DNA of 64,000 bases from Cribrihabitans marinus (GCF_900109035.1 NZ_FNYD01000011.1:1-64000), one strand, 5' to 3'. Counted from the stretch's first letter, positions 1 to 9,966 are shown. Notes: generated by a model from the sequence alone, not told the origin. A program made the numbers and translations.

Positions 1-95
1 ATCGCTGCCGTCAGCGTCGTCTTGCCGTGGTCAACATGGCCAACCGTGCCGATGTTCACATGCGGCTTGTTACGCTCAAACTTTTCCTTTGCCAT
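1..95 (-). CDS. tuf: Elongation factor Tu, N-terminal fragment cut by window edge
   Basis: Read on the minus strand, this encodes the first 31 residues of EF-Tu. It starts [20 protein letters not shown] and runs into the P-loop [11 protein letters not shown], which binds GTP. EF-Tu delivers aminoacyl-tRNA to the ribosome. The start at 95 gives the family's standard N-terminus. Directly upstream is a lipoprotein gene and not fusA, so this is probably the tuf copy outside the str operon; that is inference. The rest of the gene lies outside the window. Confidence 0.97.
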   Translation of the reverse strand, partial: MAKEKFERNKPHVNIGTVGHVDHGKTTLTAA

Positions 96-166
96 CCTCG
101 GGCGCCCTTTTGCGATTTGGGGGACGTTGCGTCCCGGTTACCTACTGCGCGCGCGGGATATTGGGT

Positions 167-793
167 TCACAAGGGAAAATCAAGCACATCCTGCCGGGTG
201 GCCGGCGACTCGGCCGGGTTCGACGCATCCTGACCGGCCCCGAGGACCGTGCGCGGCTTGAACCAGCCCTTCTCGGCATGTTCCTCGGCCAACCAGAGCT
301 CGATCCGCTCGGCCACGTTCTCGGCCAGTCCGGACAGTTGCTCTTCGCGCTCGCGCGCAAGACCGGAACCGACAACGAAGCTCTCCTGCGTGGTATCCTC
401 GAACACCTGCAGCTGGTGCGACCGGGCCAGGAACTTCTCGCGCTGCACGTCATAGACATGGACCAGGACGATCGCGGTGCTCTTGGGGCTGTAGAGGACC
501 GGAACGCCCGGCGGCGCCAGCATGTATCCTTCGAGGCTGACGCCGATATCGTAATGCTGCGGCCCGTCATAACGGCCGAGCCGATCCTCAAGCGCGGATT
601 CGAGCGCCGCGACCCATTCTTGGGGCGTGGCCGGGCGCGAAATCGGCCCCTTCACCGCCTTGTCGGCGAAGACGTAATTGACCCGCAGGTCGAACGCGCC
701 CAGGTCCTTGGGCGCGGCGTTCTGTTCGGGCGTCGTGCAGGCCGCCACCAGGGCAAGCCCCAGCGACAGGACGGTCAGGCGGAATGTCGGCAC
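167..793 (-). CDS. Putative outer-membrane lipoprotein, Rhodobacterales type
   Basis: This is a 208-residue protein. Its signal peptide ends in a lipobox, with LVAAC at residues 15-19 and Cys19 as the expected lipidated residue. The mature part has no membrane segment and no catalytic motif I recognise. It has a mixed alpha/beta appearance, with VLVHVYDVQREKF near the middle. It resembles small conserved lipoproteins of Rhodobacterales (I recall a DUF6778-type family, not checked). It lies between parC and tuf on the same strand. Lipoprotein targeting is well supported; the function is unknown. Confidence 0.8.
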   Translation of the reverse strand: MPTFRLTVLSLGLALVAACTTPEQNAAPKDLGAFDLRVNYVFADKAVKGPISRPATPQEWVAALESALEDRLGRYDGPQHYDIGVSLEGYMLAPPGVPVLYSPKSTAIVLVHVYDVQREKFLARSHQLQVFEDTTQESFVVGSGLAREREEQLSGLAENVAERIELWLAEEHAEKGWFKPRTVLGAGQDASNPAESPATRQDVLDFPL

Positions 794-858
794 GTCGGAA
801 GAAACCTCTTGTCTGCTGCGTTCACGTCTGGACCTGTAACCTAGCCCTGACGGGCCCG

Positions 859-3207
859 TCAGTCGAACTTGTAGCTACGCGGAAAGCCATAGGGCGGACG
901 CTTGCCGACGCTGGCCCGTTTCGACAGCCAGGGGCTCAGATCGGGTTCGTGCCGGGTCTTGTCCCCGCCCATACCCCATTTGAGGCCGGACGCCCAGTCG
1001 AAGGTGGTGAGGTCGGACAGCCCCCCGTCAAGCTCCAGCGCGCCCTGCTTGCCGCGCGCCATGTTGTATTTCTGCAGCCGTACGCCCTTGCCGCGGCCCA
1101 TCTCGGGCAGTTCGGACAGCGGGAACACCAGGAACTTGCCGTTCTGCGAGACCACCGCCACATGGTCGCCGCTGACCGGGCGGCAGATCACCGCGCGTTC
1201 GCCGCCCCGCACGTTCAACACCTGCTTGCCGTTGCGGGTCTGGGCCACGACCTCGGCCTCGGGCACCACGAATCCGTTGCCGGCATCCGAGGCCACGACG
1301 AGCTTGCGGTCGGGCTGGTGGATCAGGATGTCGACGATCTCGGCCTCGTTGGGCAGATCGACCATGAGCCGCAGCGGCTCGCCCATGCCGCGCCCGCCGG
1401 GCAGGTTGGCGGCGCTCACCGTGTAGAACCGGCCGTTCGAGGCGAAAACCAGAAGCCGGTCGGTGGTCTCGGCGTGGAAGACGAAGCGCGGCCCGTCGCC
1501 GTCCTTGAACTTCAACTCGCGGTTCAGGTCGATATGGCCGGTCATGGCGCGGATCCAGCCCATCTGCGAACAGACCACGGTGATCGGCTCGCGGTCGATC
1601 ATCGCCTCGAGCGGCACCTCTTCGACCTCTCCCGCCTCGGCAAAGCGGGTGCGGCGGGCGCCGCCCTCGTAGTCCTTGCCAAAGGTCTTCTTGGTCTCCT
1701 TCAGCTGTTCGGCGATGCGGGCCCATTGCAGGTCGGGATCGGCCAGCAGATCCTCGATCTGAGCGCGTTCCTCCATCAGGGCATCGCGCTCGCGGACCAG
1801 TTCCATCTCTTCCAGCCGCCGCAGGGAGCGCAGGCGCATGTTCAGGATGGCGTCGACCTGAAGCTCGCTCAACTCGCCCTCGCCCGGCGGCGGCGAGACA
1901 TAGTCCGCCTCGCTCGTCGCGCGCACGTGGTCGCGCGCCCATTCCTCGCGCATCAGCGCCGCCTTGGGGTCGTCGTCATAGCGGATGATGTCGATCACCC
2001 GGTCGAGGTTCAGAAAGGCGACGATGAATCCCTCGAGCACTTCCAGCCGGCGGTCGATCTTGCCCAGCCGGTGCCGCGAGCGGCGCAATAGCACCTCTTG
2101 CCGGTGGTCGAGGAAGGCGCGCAGCACCTCCTTCATCGAGCAGACCTTGGGCGTCAGCCCGTCGATCAGCACGTTCATGTTCAGCGAGAACCGCAGCTCC
2201 AGATCCGAGTTGCGGTAGAGCATGTTCATCAGGACCTCGGGCTCCACGTTCTTGGAGCGCGGCTCCAGCACGACGCGGATGTCGTCGGCGCTCTCGTCGC
2301 GGACATCGGCGAGGATCGGCACCTTCTTGGTCTGGATCAGCTCGGCCAGCTTCTCGATCAGCTTGGACTTCTGCACCTGATAGGGGATCTCGGTGACCAC
2401 GATCTGCCACTGGCCGCGGCCCAGATCCTCCTTCTCCCACATGCAGCGCAGGCGGAACGACCCGCGGCCGGTGCGATAGGCCTGCGCGATGTTCTCGCGC
2501 GGCTCGACGATCACCCCGCCGGTGGGAAAGTCGGGGCCGGGCACGTAGTTCAACAGCGTGTCGTCGCGCGCGTCGGGCGTCTTGATCAGATGCAGGCAGG
2601 CGTCGCACAGCTCGGAGATGTTGTGCGGCGGGATGTTGGTCGCCATGCCCACCGCGATGCCGCTGGACCCGTTGGCCAGCAGGTTCGGGAACTGCGCCGG
2701 CAGCACCACCGGCTCGGTCAGGGTGCCGTCGTAATTCTCGCGGAAATCGACCGCGTCCTCGTTCAACCCCTCGAGCAGCGCCTCGGCCACGAGGGTCATC
2801 CGCGCCTCGGTGTAGCGGCTGGCCGCCGGGTTGTCGCCGTCGATATTGCCGAAATTGCCCTGCCCGTCGACCAGCGGGTAGCGGACGTTGAAATCCTGCG
2901 CCAGACGCGCCATCGCGTCATAGATCGCGGCGTCGCCATGCGGGTGATAGTTGCCCATCACGTCGCCCGAGATCTTGGCGGATTTGCGGAATCCGCCGGT
3001 CGCGCTCAGCTTCAGTTCGCGCATCGCGAACAATATGCGCCGATGCACCGGCTTTAGCCCGTCGCGCGCATCGGGCAGCGCGCGGTGCATGATGGTGCTC
3101 AGCGCATAGGTCAGATACCGCTCGCCGATCGCCCGGCGCAGCGGTTCGGCCACTTCGGAACCCGGATCAGGTGCCTTCATATTGGGGTCGTCGATGATAT
3201 CCGTCAT
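859..3207 (-). CDS. parC: DNA topoisomerase IV subunit A
   Basis: The 782-residue type IIA topoisomerase A subunit works with ParE to unlink replicated chromosomes. The start at 3207 ([10 protein letters not shown]) is preferred over upstream in-frame codons because conserved sequence begins soon after it. Landmarks are DGLKPVHRR (49-57), HPHGD (88-92) and the catalytic Tyr132 in SRYTEAR. The C-terminus has the repeated blades of the DNA-wrapping domain and ends GFPRSYKFD. The absence of a GyrA box and the length fit ParC better than GyrA. In the quinolone-determining region the positions equivalent to E. coli Ser80 and Glu84 are Ala93 and Asp97. Confidence 0.96.
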   Translation of the reverse strand: MTDIIDDPNMKAPDPGSEVAEPLRRAIGERYLTYALSTIMHRALPDARDGLKPVHRRILFAMRELKLSATGGFRKSAKISGDVMGNYHPHGDAAIYDAMARLAQDFNVRYPLVDGQGNFGNIDGDNPAASRYTEARMTLVAEALLEGLNEDAVDFRENYDGTLTEPVVLPAQFPNLLANGSSGIAVGMATNIPPHNISELCDACLHLIKTPDARDDTLLNYVPGPDFPTGGVIVEPRENIAQAYRTGRGSFRLRCMWEKEDLGRGQWQIVVTEIPYQVQKSKLIEKLAELIQTKKVPILADVRDESADDIRVVLEPRSKNVEPEVLMNMLYRNSDLELRFSLNMNVLIDGLTPKVCSMKEVLRAFLDHRQEVLLRRSRHRLGKIDRRLEVLEGFIVAFLNLDRVIDIIRYDDDPKAALMREEWARDHVRATSEADYVSPPPGEGELSELQVDAILNMRLRSLRRLEEMELVRERDALMEERAQIEDLLADPDLQWARIAEQLKETKKTFGKDYEGGARRTRFAEAGEVEEVPLEAMIDREPITVVCSQMGWIRAMTGHIDLNRELKFKDGDGPRFVFHAETTDRLLVFASNGRFYTVSAANLPGGRGMGEPLRLMVDLPNEAEIVDILIHQPDRKLVVASDAGNGFVVPEAEVVAQTRNGKQVLNVRGGERAVICRPVSGDHVAVVSQNGKFLVFPLSELPEMGRGKGVRLQKYNMARGKQGALELDGGLSDLTTFDWASGLKWGMGGDKTRHEPDLSPWLSKRASVGKRPPYGFPRSYKFD

Positions 3208-3411
3208 AGATGATGTGATACGCCGCGTGTGATGCGTCGTAAAGCGTTCTGCGCAGATTTTGCCGCGTAAACCGTTCGACCCGAGCATGACGAGGAGGAA
3301 TCGGGTTTTCTTTCCCCGGCTTTCGACTCGCGGGTCGCGCTATGCTATCCTTGATGAGCGGATAGCTGCCGATTCCGCATTGTTTTTGATTTTGTCCTGG
3401 GGGGCGCCATT

Positions 3412-4029
3412 ATGCGCTTTGTTTTTCTGTCTTTTGCTTTCATGGGCTGGGCGTTTTACGAGCTCAGCGGCGGCGCCGATTTCCAGCCGCGTGGTGTGCG
3501 CGATACCGCACCCGTTCAAATCGCCGAAGCCACCGATCCGCAACCCGCGCCGCCTGTTGTTGAACCTGTCCGCAACGTCGAGCCGGTGCTGAAACCTCGC
3601 GCACCCAAACAAGCGCCGGAGAGGATCGCGCGCCAGGTGCCCCCGCCCGACCGCGAGGAGATCGTGGCGCGGCTGGCGCAGGCCGGCACCGGCGCCGACC
3701 TGTTCGCGACCGACACGACGCAAGGACTGACCCTGGTCTCGTTGGAGCAGGGCGCCGCGAGCCTGCGCCAGTTCGATGATGTCGAGACCACCGCCGATGC
3801 GGCCGAGCCATTTGTCGCGCCGGCCCCGGATATCCGCGAGGTCGCCGGCACGCGCGTCAACATGCGCAACGGGCCCGGCACCAATTTTCCCGTCATTTCG
3901 CGCGTGAGCCTCGGTGACGAGGTGCTGGTGCTCAGCGATCCCGGCAACGGCTGGCTGCGGCTGCGTGTGCTGCCCGAGCAACAGGTCGGATGGATCTCGG
4001 CCTCGCTGATCCGCAAAAAGGCCGACTGA
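3412..4029 (+). CDS. SH3b-domain exported protein
   Basis: The 205-residue protein has an N-terminal hydrophobic segment (residues 1-20, a signal anchor or signal peptide). A Pro/Ala/Val-rich linker follows to about residue 135. A bacterial SH3 domain at about 142-203 is recognised by RVNMRNGPGTNFPVISRV and by GWISASLI near the end. Such domains usually bind cell-wall peptides or partner proteins. No catalytic domain is attached, so it is probably a periplasmic binding or adaptor protein. It is divergent from parC. Confidence 0.85.
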   Translation: MRFVFLSFAFMGWAFYELSGGADFQPRGVRDTAPVQIAEATDPQPAPPVVEPVRNVEPVLKPRAPKQAPERIARQVPPPDREEIVARLAQAGTGADLFATDTTQGLTLVSLEQGAASLRQFDDVETTADAAEPFVAPAPDIREVAGTRVNMRNGPGTNFPVISRVSLGDEVLVLSDPGNGWLRLRVLPEQQVGWISASLIRKKAD

Positions 4030-4095
4030 CCCGGCTTCCACATTGCGTGGCGTCCCGCCCGCCGCCATAGGTTGTGGCAAAACGGCGGGACGGTC

Positions 4096-4923
4096 ATGAA
4101 AAAATCCCTTCTCATCACCGGGTGTTCATCGGGGATCGGGCTGGACGCGGCGCACGGCATGCGGGCGCGCGGCTGGCGGGTCTTCGCATCGTGCCGGCAG
4201 CAGCGCGACTGCGACCGGCTGCGCGCGCAAGGCTTCGACAGCCCGCGCATCGACTACACCGACCCCGACAGCATCACCAGCGGGCTGCACGAGGTGCTGG
4301 AGGCCACAGGCGGCACGCTGGATGCACTGTTCAACAACGGAGCGCACCAGCTGAACGCCCGGGTCGAGGACCTGCCCACAGACGGGCTGCGCGCGATCTT
4401 CGAGGCGAATTTCTTTGGCTGGCACGAGTTGACCCGGCAGGTCGTGCCGGTGATGCGGGCGCAGGGGCATGGGCGGATCGTGCAATGCTCGTCCACGCTG
4501 GGTCTGGTCTACATGCGCTGGCGCGGCGCCTATTCTGCCACCAAACACGCGCTGGAGGCGTTGAGCGACACGCTGCGGCTGGAATTGCGCGACACCGGCA
4601 TCAAGGTGGTGCTGATCGAACCCGGCCCCATCACCACCAAGCTGCGCGAAAAGGGCATCGCCCCGTTCGAGCGATTCATCGACTGGCAGGCCTCGCCCTG
4701 CCGCGACCAGTATGAGAGCCACCTGTTACCGCGCATGTATCACCCCACGGGCAAAGACACGTTCGAGCTGCCGCCCTCGGCCGTGACCGCCAAGCTGGCG
4801 CGGGCGCTGGAGGCGCGCAATCCCAGCCCGCGCTACTATGTGACGCTGGCCACCCATGCCGCCGGGTTCCTGCGCCGCATCCTGACCACCCGCGCCACCG
4901 ACCGCATCGTGAACCGCATCTGA
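4096..4923 (+). CDS. Short-chain dehydrogenase/reductase
   Basis: This 275-residue classical SDR has the nucleotide-binding motif TGCSSGIG (8-15), NNGA (80-83), a catalytic Ser in QCSSTLG (about 132-133), and Tyr146 and Lys150 in YSATK. The cofactor is NAD(P)H; the substrate cannot be read from the sequence. The start at 4096 is chosen because the Rossmann strand KSLLITG begins there, and upstream in-frame codons add only a non-conserved extension. It is a stand-alone gene downstream of the SH3 protein. Confidence 0.9.
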   Translation: MKKSLLITGCSSGIGLDAAHGMRARGWRVFASCRQQRDCDRLRAQGFDSPRIDYTDPDSITSGLHEVLEATGGTLDALFNNGAHQLNARVEDLPTDGLRAIFEANFFGWHELTRQVVPVMRAQGHGRIVQCSSTLGLVYMRWRGAYSATKHALEALSDTLRLELRDTGIKVVLIEPGPITTKLREKGIAPFERFIDWQASPCRDQYESHLLPRMYHPTGKDTFELPPSAVTAKLARALEARNPSPRYYVTLATHAAGFLRRILTTRATDRIVNRI

Positions 4924-4998
4924 GGCAATTTACCGGGTTCGCTTTTTGCGCCCGGCCCGCTAGATGGACGGGCACCAAGGCAGAAAGGCGGGAACGAT

Positions 4999-5205
4999 AT
5001 GAGCAACGTGGTTTACGCAGTGATTCTGCTGGCGATGGCAGCGGTCGTGATCGTGTTGATGATCGGCGTCGGCGGCTTCGCCAAGGGCGGGCGGTTCAAC
5101 GCCAAGTACGGAAACAAGATGATGCAGCTGCGCCTTCTGTTCCAGTTCATCGCCGTGGCGCTGATCGTGCTGTTCGTCTTTCTGCGCGGAATCGGAGGGC
5201 AGTGA
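4999..5205 (+). CDS. HIG1-domain twin transmembrane protein
   Basis: The 68-residue protein has two hydrophobic helices (about 5-25 and 48-64) joined by a basic loop (GGRFNAKYGNKMMQLR). This is the layout of HIG1-type proteins, which in eukaryotes and alphaproteobacteria associate with cytochrome oxidase. Its stop codon is one base before the ATG of the cobalamin adenosyltransferase, so the two are probably co-transcribed and translationally coupled. The role in respiration is inferred from the family. Confidence 0.8.
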   Translation: MSNVVYAVILLAMAAVVIVLMIGVGGFAKGGRFNAKYGNKMMQLRLLFQFIAVALIVLFVFLRGIGGQ

Positions 5206-5206
5206 C

Positions 5207-5779
5207 ATGGTGGTTCTCAACAAGATCTACACCCGCACCGGCGACAAGGGGCAGACGGCGCTGGGCAATGGCGACCGGGTTGCGAAATACGCGCCGCGGG
5301 TCGAGGCCTATGGCACCGTGGACGAGCTGAACGCCTGTCTGGGTGTCGCCCGGCTGTCGGCCGAGGCCGAGACCGACGCGGCGCTGGCGATGATCCAGAA
5401 CGACCTGTTCGACCTGGGCGCGGATCTCTGCCGCCCGGAAATGGACAAGGACGCCGAGGCCGAATACCCGCCGCTGCGCGTCGCACAGGCGCAGGTCGAC
5501 CGGCTGGAATCCGAGATCGACCTGATGAACGAGACCCTGGATCCGCTGCGCAGTTTCATCCTGCCCGGCGGCACCGCGCTGGCGGCGCAGCTGCATGTCT
5601 GTCGAACAGTGGCACGTCGGGCCGAGCGGCTGGCCGTGGAACTGGCCGCGGCCGAGCCGGTGAACCCGGCCGCCGTCACATATCTCAACCGCCTGAGCGA
5701 CTGGTTCTTCGTCGCGGCCCGCACGGCCAATAACGGCGGCAAGGACGACGTTTTGTGGAAGCCCGGCGCCAACCGATAG
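5207..5779 (+). CDS. Cob(I)alamin adenosyltransferase, PduO type
   Basis: The 190-residue enzyme transfers the adenosyl group of ATP to cob(I)alamin, making coenzyme B12. Family motifs are clear: YTRTGDKGQTALGNG near the N-terminus (ATP site), RVEAYGTVDELN, FILPGGT and CRTVARRAERLA. The length is normal for single-domain PduO enzymes. Adenosylcobalamin is needed by the mutases of the ethylmalonyl-CoA and propionyl-CoA routes, other parts of which are in this window (mcl2, mch). It is coupled to the upstream HIG1 gene. Confidence 0.95.
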   Translation: MVVLNKIYTRTGDKGQTALGNGDRVAKYAPRVEAYGTVDELNACLGVARLSAEAETDAALAMIQNDLFDLGADLCRPEMDKDAEAEYPPLRVAQAQVDRLESEIDLMNETLDPLRSFILPGGTALAAQLHVCRTVARRAERLAVELAAAEPVNPAAVTYLNRLSDWFFVAARTANNGGKDDVLWKPGANR

Positions 5780-5792
5780 GTGCGTTCGCGGT

Positions 5793-6158
5793 TCAAGCCG
5801 GCTGCCACAGCTCGATCGGATTGCCCTCGGGATCGTTGAGCCAGGCGAAGCTGCCATTTGGATAGGGGGAGTCCGGGTCCCGCCGAACCTCGATGCCGGC
5901 GGCCTCCAGCTGCGCGATCATCGCCTCCAGGTTCCGCACCCGGAAATTCAGCATGAACTGCTTTTCGGCATTGCCGAAATAGTCGGTCACCTTGTCGAAG
6001 GGGGCAAACACCGTCTCGCCCTCGGCCTGCCGCCAGCAGGGCGTTTCGTAATCGCCCGGCACCTTGTCGATGCCCAGATGCCGGGCATACCAGTCGGCCA
6101 GCGCCGCAGGGTCTTCCGCACGAAAGAAGAAGCCTCCGAATCCCAGAACCTTTTCCAT
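5793..6158 (-). CDS. VOC-superfamily (glyoxalase/bleomycin-resistance fold) protein
   Basis: The 121-residue protein begins [17 protein letters not shown], a beta-alpha-beta start typical of the vicinal oxygen chelate fold. It has WYARHLGID in the first module and [15 protein letters not shown] at the C-terminus, which carries the usual last metal-ligand Glu. The start at 6158 excludes a long non-conserved N-terminal extension. Substrate unknown; members may be lyases, dioxygenases or resistance proteins. It is convergent with the adenosyltransferase gene. Confidence 0.88.
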   Translation of the reverse strand: MEKVLGFGGFFFRAEDPAALADWYARHLGIDKVPGDYETPCWRQAEGETVFAPFDKVTDYFGNAEKQFMLNFRVRNLEAMIAQLEAAGIEVRRDPDSPYPNGSFAWLNDPEGNPIELWQPA

Positions 6159-6270
6159 CGCGTTCCCCGGCGTGCCATTGCGGTCCCGGCCGCGGGCCCA
6201 GCCTATCACGGCGGTCCCGAATCCGGAAACGCGACGTCGGTGACCGGAAACGTGACGATTTTGCCCTGTT

Positions 6271-6287
6271 GCGCAATGCATTTGCGC
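6271..6287. promoter_or_regulatory. Inverted repeat upstream of etfBA, possible operator
   Basis: GCGCAA (6271-6276) and TTGCGC (6282-6287) are perfect 6-bp arms around a 5-bp spacer whose neighbourhood contains the palindrome ATGCAT. It lies 75 bp before the etfB start. This is the size of a dimeric repressor site; no regulator can be named from the sequence. Confidence 0.35.
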
Positions 6288-6361
6288 GGTATCTACCCCC
6301 GGGAGTGCAGTGGAGGAGTCGCCCCAGCGGCTTGCCGATTGAGATAGGAGACAACGCAGCA

Positions 6362-7120
6362 ATGAAGGTACTCGTGCCTGTCAAGCGCGTGATCGACTAC
6401 AACGTGAAGGTTCGCGTCAAGGCGGACGGAAGCGGTGTCGATCTCGCCAACGTGAAGATGTCGATGAACCCGTTCGACGAGATCGCGGTCGAAGAGGCGA
6501 TCCGCCTGAAGGAAGCCGGCAAGGCCGAAGAGGTCATCGCGGTGTCGATCGGTGTGAAGCAGGCGCAGGAGACGCTGCGCACCGCGCTGGCGATGGGCGC
6601 GGACCGGGCGATCCTGGTCGTGGCCGCCGATGACGTGCATACCGATATCGAGCCGCTGGCGGTCGCCAAGATCCTCAAGGCCGTGATCGACGAGGAGCAG
6701 CCCGGGCTGGTGCTCTGCGGCAAGCAGGCCATCGACAACGACATGAACGCCACCGGGCAGATGCTGTCGGCGCTGCTGGGCTGGTCCCAGGCGACCTTTG
6801 CCTCGAAGCTGGACATCGAGGGCGATCACGCCCTGGTCACGCGCGAGGTCGATGGCGGGCTGCAGACCATCAAGGTCAAGATGCCGACCATCGTCTCGGT
6901 CGACCTGCGCCTGAACGAGCCGCGCTATGCGTCGCTGCCCAACATCATGAAGGCCAAGAAGAAGCCGCTGGACGAGAAGACCGCCGCCGACTACGGCGTC
7001 GACGTCACGCCCCGCCTCGAGATCGTCAAGACCGAGGAGCCGCCGGCGCGCGCTGCCGGCATCATCGTCGGCTCGGTGGACGAGCTTGTTGCGAAACTCA
7101 AAGAAGCGGGGGCTGTGTGA
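6362..7120 (+). CDS. etfB: Electron transfer flavoprotein beta subunit
   Basis: This 252-residue beta subunit of the soluble ETF heterodimer binds AMP and helps pass electrons from acyl-CoA dehydrogenases to ETF-ubiquinone oxidoreductase. It starts [20 protein letters not shown] and contains [19 protein letters not shown] and [16 protein letters not shown], both typical of EtfB. The start at 6362 gives the family's standard N-terminus. Its TGA overlaps the etfA ATG (TGATG), indicating translational coupling and equal subunit synthesis. Confidence 0.97.
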   Translation: MKVLVPVKRVIDYNVKVRVKADGSGVDLANVKMSMNPFDEIAVEEAIRLKEAGKAEEVIAVSIGVKQAQETLRTALAMGADRAILVVAADDVHTDIEPLAVAKILKAVIDEEQPGLVLCGKQAIDNDMNATGQMLSALLGWSQATFASKLDIEGDHALVTREVDGGLQTIKVKMPTIVSVDLRLNEPRYASLPNIMKAKKKPLDEKTAADYGVDVTPRLEIVKTEEPPARAAGIIVGSVDELVAKLKEAGAV

Positions 7121-8049
7121 TGGCTGTTCTGCTGATTGCCGAAGTGACCAATGGCGAGCTGGCGATGGATGCCACCGCCAAGGCGCTGACCGCCGCCAAG
7201 GCACTGGGCGATGTGACCGTCCTGGCCGCAGGTGCACATGCCGCATCCGCCGGCGAGGCCGCCGCCAAGCTGGACGGCGTGGCCAAGGTGCTGGTGGCCG
7301 AGGATGCCTCGCTGGGCCACCGGTTGGCGGAAGCCACCGCCGCGCTGATTGCCGGCCTGGCGGATGACTACGAGCATATCGTGGCGCCCGCGACCACCGA
7401 CGCCAAGAACGTGATGCCGCGTGTGGCCGCGCTTCTGGACGTGATGGTGATCTCGGACGTGTCGGGCGTGGTCGACGGATCGACCTTCGAACGTCCGATC
7501 TATGCCGGCAACGCGGTGCAGACGGTCAAATCCTCGGACGCCAAGAAGGTGGTCACCATCCGCACCTCGACCTTCGACGCCGCGGGCGAAGGCGGGGCGG
7601 CTTCGGTTGATACCGTTCCTGTCGGTGACAATCCGGGCCTCAGCGAATGGGTCGAGGACAAGGTGGCCGAAAGCGACCGTCCCGAACTGACCAGCGCGGG
7701 CGTGGTTGTCTCGGGCGGCCGCGGCGTCGGCTCGGAAGAGGATTTCCACCTGATCGAGAAGCTGGCCGACAAGCTGGGCGCCGCCGTGGGCGCCTCGCGG
7801 GCGGCAGTCGATTCGGGCTATGCGCCGAACGACTGGCAGGTGGGCCAGACCGGCAAGGTGGTGGCCCCGGACCTTTATATCGCCGTGGGCATCTCGGGCG
7901 CGATCCAGCACCTGGCCGGCATGAAGGACAGCAAGGTGATCGTCGCCATCAACAAGGACGAGGAGGCGCCGATCTTCCAGGTTGCCGATTACGGCCTCGT
8001 GGCGGACCTGTTCACTGCGGTTCCGGAACTGACCGAAAAGCTCGACTGA
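7120..8049 (+). CDS. etfA: Electron transfer flavoprotein alpha subunit
   Basis: The 309-residue FAD-binding subunit carries the family signature near its C-terminus: [20 protein letters not shown], then [17 protein letters not shown] and [17 protein letters not shown]. It follows etfB with a one-base overlap, using ATG at 7120 (a GTG three bases earlier is also possible). ETF serves beta-oxidation and amino-acid oxidation. A strong hairpin follows the gene. Confidence 0.97.
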   Translation: MAVLLIAEVTNGELAMDATAKALTAAKALGDVTVLAAGAHAASAGEAAAKLDGVAKVLVAEDASLGHRLAEATAALIAGLADDYEHIVAPATTDAKNVMPRVAALLDVMVISDVSGVVDGSTFERPIYAGNAVQTVKSSDAKKVVTIRTSTFDAAGEGGAASVDTVPVGDNPGLSEWVEDKVAESDRPELTSAGVVVSGGRGVGSEEDFHLIEKLADKLGAAVGASRAAVDSGYAPNDWQVGQTGKVVAPDLYIAVGISGAIQHLAGMKDSKVIVAINKDEEAPIFQVADYGLVADLFTAVPELTEKLD

Positions 8050-8070
8050 GCGCTCCGACACAACTCGCGC

Positions 8071-8095
8071 AAGGCCCGCCCCTCCGGCGGGCCTT
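8071..8095. terminator. Bidirectional hairpin between etfA and the DUF6473-type gene
   Basis: A perfect 10-bp stem, AAGGCCCGCC (8071-8080) with GGCGGGCCTT (8086-8095), surrounds the 5-nt loop CCTCC. It sits exactly between two convergent genes and has short A/T ends, as expected for a terminator working in both directions. Confidence 0.8.
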
Positions 8096-8097
8096 CG

Positions 8098-8919
8098 TCA
8101 TTCCAGGTCCCGCAACACGCCCAGCAGCTGCCCCGCGATACTCCGGTGTGTGGCCGGGCCGAGCATTTGGGCGGCCGCGGGCTCCTGCAACGCGCCGAAG
8201 ATCATGTCGTCCAGCTCGTCGGAGTCGACCGCGCCCCTGACCGCCAGTTCCACCGTCGCGGCGGAACCGCCGGCCAGCGCGGCAACCATATCCCGGTCCA
8301 CGAGCAGCGGCGCGGCGCCCAATGGTGCAACCGCGTCCGAGGGCGGCTCCTGACGCAGCCACAAGAGCACGGTCGGCCGGTCGACGGCCGAGAGCAGCCG
8401 GCGCATCCGGGCAACCCACGCCCTTTGCAACTCGGCCATGACCGCCGCGAACCGATCCGGTGAGTGCTGGAACAGGCGCAGCATGAGGTGTCTCGTGAAG
8501 TGGAATTCGGTGAAATCCACTTCGGGATAGAGGGCGACCAGGTTTTCGGACGCGGTGAGAAACCTGTCATTGCGCCTCGGATGCACCCGGTAGAACCGGT
8601 TCGACAGGTTCTGCGCGCAGGGCAGCTGCAATATGCAGCGCTCGGCCGCACGGGCCAGGCCCAGCAGGTCCGGATCGCCCAGCATCGCGTCCAGGCCGCA
8701 TTGCACGCTGCCGAAATTGACGCAGGCCATGCCCAACCGCTGTTCCAGGAGCTGCGGATAGGGGTCTGCCACGAAGCGACCGAAGGTTTCCGCCCCGCCG
8801 AGGCAAGCCACATAGGGGTCGCGCAGGCGCCGTTTCGGCCCCCGGAACCGCAACCTTGACGCGCCATAGCGGCATGTCGGATCGACCGGCGCACCCGCGC
8901 CGTGAAGCTGAAAGCTCAT
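8098..8919 (-). CDS. Conserved hypothetical protein, DUF6473-like
   Basis: The 273-residue protein starts MSFQLHGAGAPVDPTCRYGAS. I see no signal peptide or membrane helix. Motifs such as GGAETFGRFVADPYPQLLE and NFGSVQCGLDAM resemble the opening of SGNH/GT-like folds found in proteins annotated DUF6473 in Rhodobacterales; this is from memory. Function unknown. It is convergent with etfA and divergent from hbd. The start at 8919 is preferred because the extra codons upstream add only three residues. Confidence 0.75.
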   Translation of the reverse strand: MSFQLHGAGAPVDPTCRYGASRLRFRGPKRRLRDPYVACLGGAETFGRFVADPYPQLLEQRLGMACVNFGSVQCGLDAMLGDPDLLGLARAAERCILQLPCAQNLSNRFYRVHPRRNDRFLTASENLVALYPEVDFTEFHFTRHLMLRLFQHSPDRFAAVMAELQRAWVARMRRLLSAVDRPTVLLWLRQEPPSDAVAPLGAAPLLVDRDMVAALAGGSAATVELAVRGAVDSDELDDMIFGALQEPAAAQMLGPATHRSIAGQLLGVLRDLE

Positions 8920-9084
8920 GTTTCCCACCGTGATTTCGTTTCACCCGGGCGACAGTGTTCGGCGGCGCCGGTTTCGATTCGGCTAATGTTCGGGTTTGAG
9001 GCGAATTGCGCGCGTCGCGGCCCCTTGCCGTTGCCCGCCCGCTGCCGATATGGTCCCGGCGACGCACAAAAGGCAGTGGATTTC

Positions 9085-9960
9085 ATGGATATCGAAAAGG
9101 TCGGAGTGATCGGCGCAGGCCAGATGGGCAACGGCATCGCCCATGTGATGGCGCTGGCCGGCTATGACGTGGTTCTCAGCGACGTCAAGCAGGAGGCGCT
9201 GGACGGCGCGATGGAAACGATCCGCGCCAACCTCTCCCGCCAGAGCTCGCGCGGGAAGATCACCGAGGACGAGATGAACGCGGCGCTCAAGCGGATCCGC
9301 ACCACGCTGAAACTGCCCGAGATCGGCCTGACCGACCTGGTGATCGAGGCCGCGACCGAGCGCGAGACAATCAAGCACGCGATCTTCGAGGACCTGCTGC
9401 CGCATCTGCAGCCGCACACGATCCTGACCTCGAACACCTCGTCGATCTCGATCACCCGGCTGGCCAGCCGCACCGACCGTCCCGAGCGGTTCATGGGGTT
9501 CCATTTCATGAACCCGGTGCCGGTGATGCAGTTGGTCGAGCTGATCCGCGGCATCGCCACCGACGAGCCGACCTTTGCCGCCTGCAAGGCGGTGGTCGAC
9601 AAGCTGGGCAAGACCGCGGCCAGCGCCGAGGATTTCCCCGCCTTCATCGTGAACCGCATCCTGATGCCGATGATCAACGAGGCGGTCTATACGCTTTACG
9701 AGGGGGTCGGGAACGTCCGCTCGATCGACCAGTCGATGAAGCTGGGCGCGAACCACCCGATGGGGCCGCTGGAGCTGGCGGATTTCATCGGTCTGGACAC
9801 CTGCCTGGCGATCATGAACGTGCTGCATGACGGGCTGGCGGACACGAAATACCGGCCCTGCCCGCTGCTGACGAAATATGTCGAGGCCGGCTGGCTGGGC
9901 CGCAAGACCGATCGCGGATTCTACGATTATCGCGGCGAGGAGCCGGTGCCGACGCGCTGA
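9085..9960 (+). CDS. hbd: 3-hydroxybutyryl-CoA dehydrogenase
   Basis: The 291-residue NAD(P)-dependent enzyme interconverts 3-hydroxybutyryl-CoA and acetoacetyl-CoA, in butyrate/PHB turnover or beta-oxidation. The Rossmann motif GAGQMGNGIAH lies at about 9-19. The catalytic region GFHFMNPVPVMQLVE and FPAFIVNRILMPMINEA is typical of the family, and the C-terminus carries the GANHPMGPLELADFIGLD dimerisation motif. The start at 9085 places the Rossmann strand at the N-terminus. It is followed by a strong hairpin. Confidence 0.95.
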   Translation: MDIEKVGVIGAGQMGNGIAHVMALAGYDVVLSDVKQEALDGAMETIRANLSRQSSRGKITEDEMNAALKRIRTTLKLPEIGLTDLVIEAATERETIKHAIFEDLLPHLQPHTILTSNTSSISITRLASRTDRPERFMGFHFMNPVPVMQLVELIRGIATDEPTFAACKAVVDKLGKTAASAEDFPAFIVNRILMPMINEAVYTLYEGVGNVRSIDQSMKLGANHPMGPLELADFIGLDTCLAIMNVLHDGLADTKYRPCPLLTKYVEAGWLGRKTDRGFYDYRGEEPVPTR

Positions 9961-9966
9961 ACGTCC

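Noticed and set aside
121-135. Hairpin GGGACG-TTG-CGTCCC between the lipoprotein gene and tuf
   Set aside because: Only a 6-bp stem without a T tract in either direction; too weak to call a terminator.
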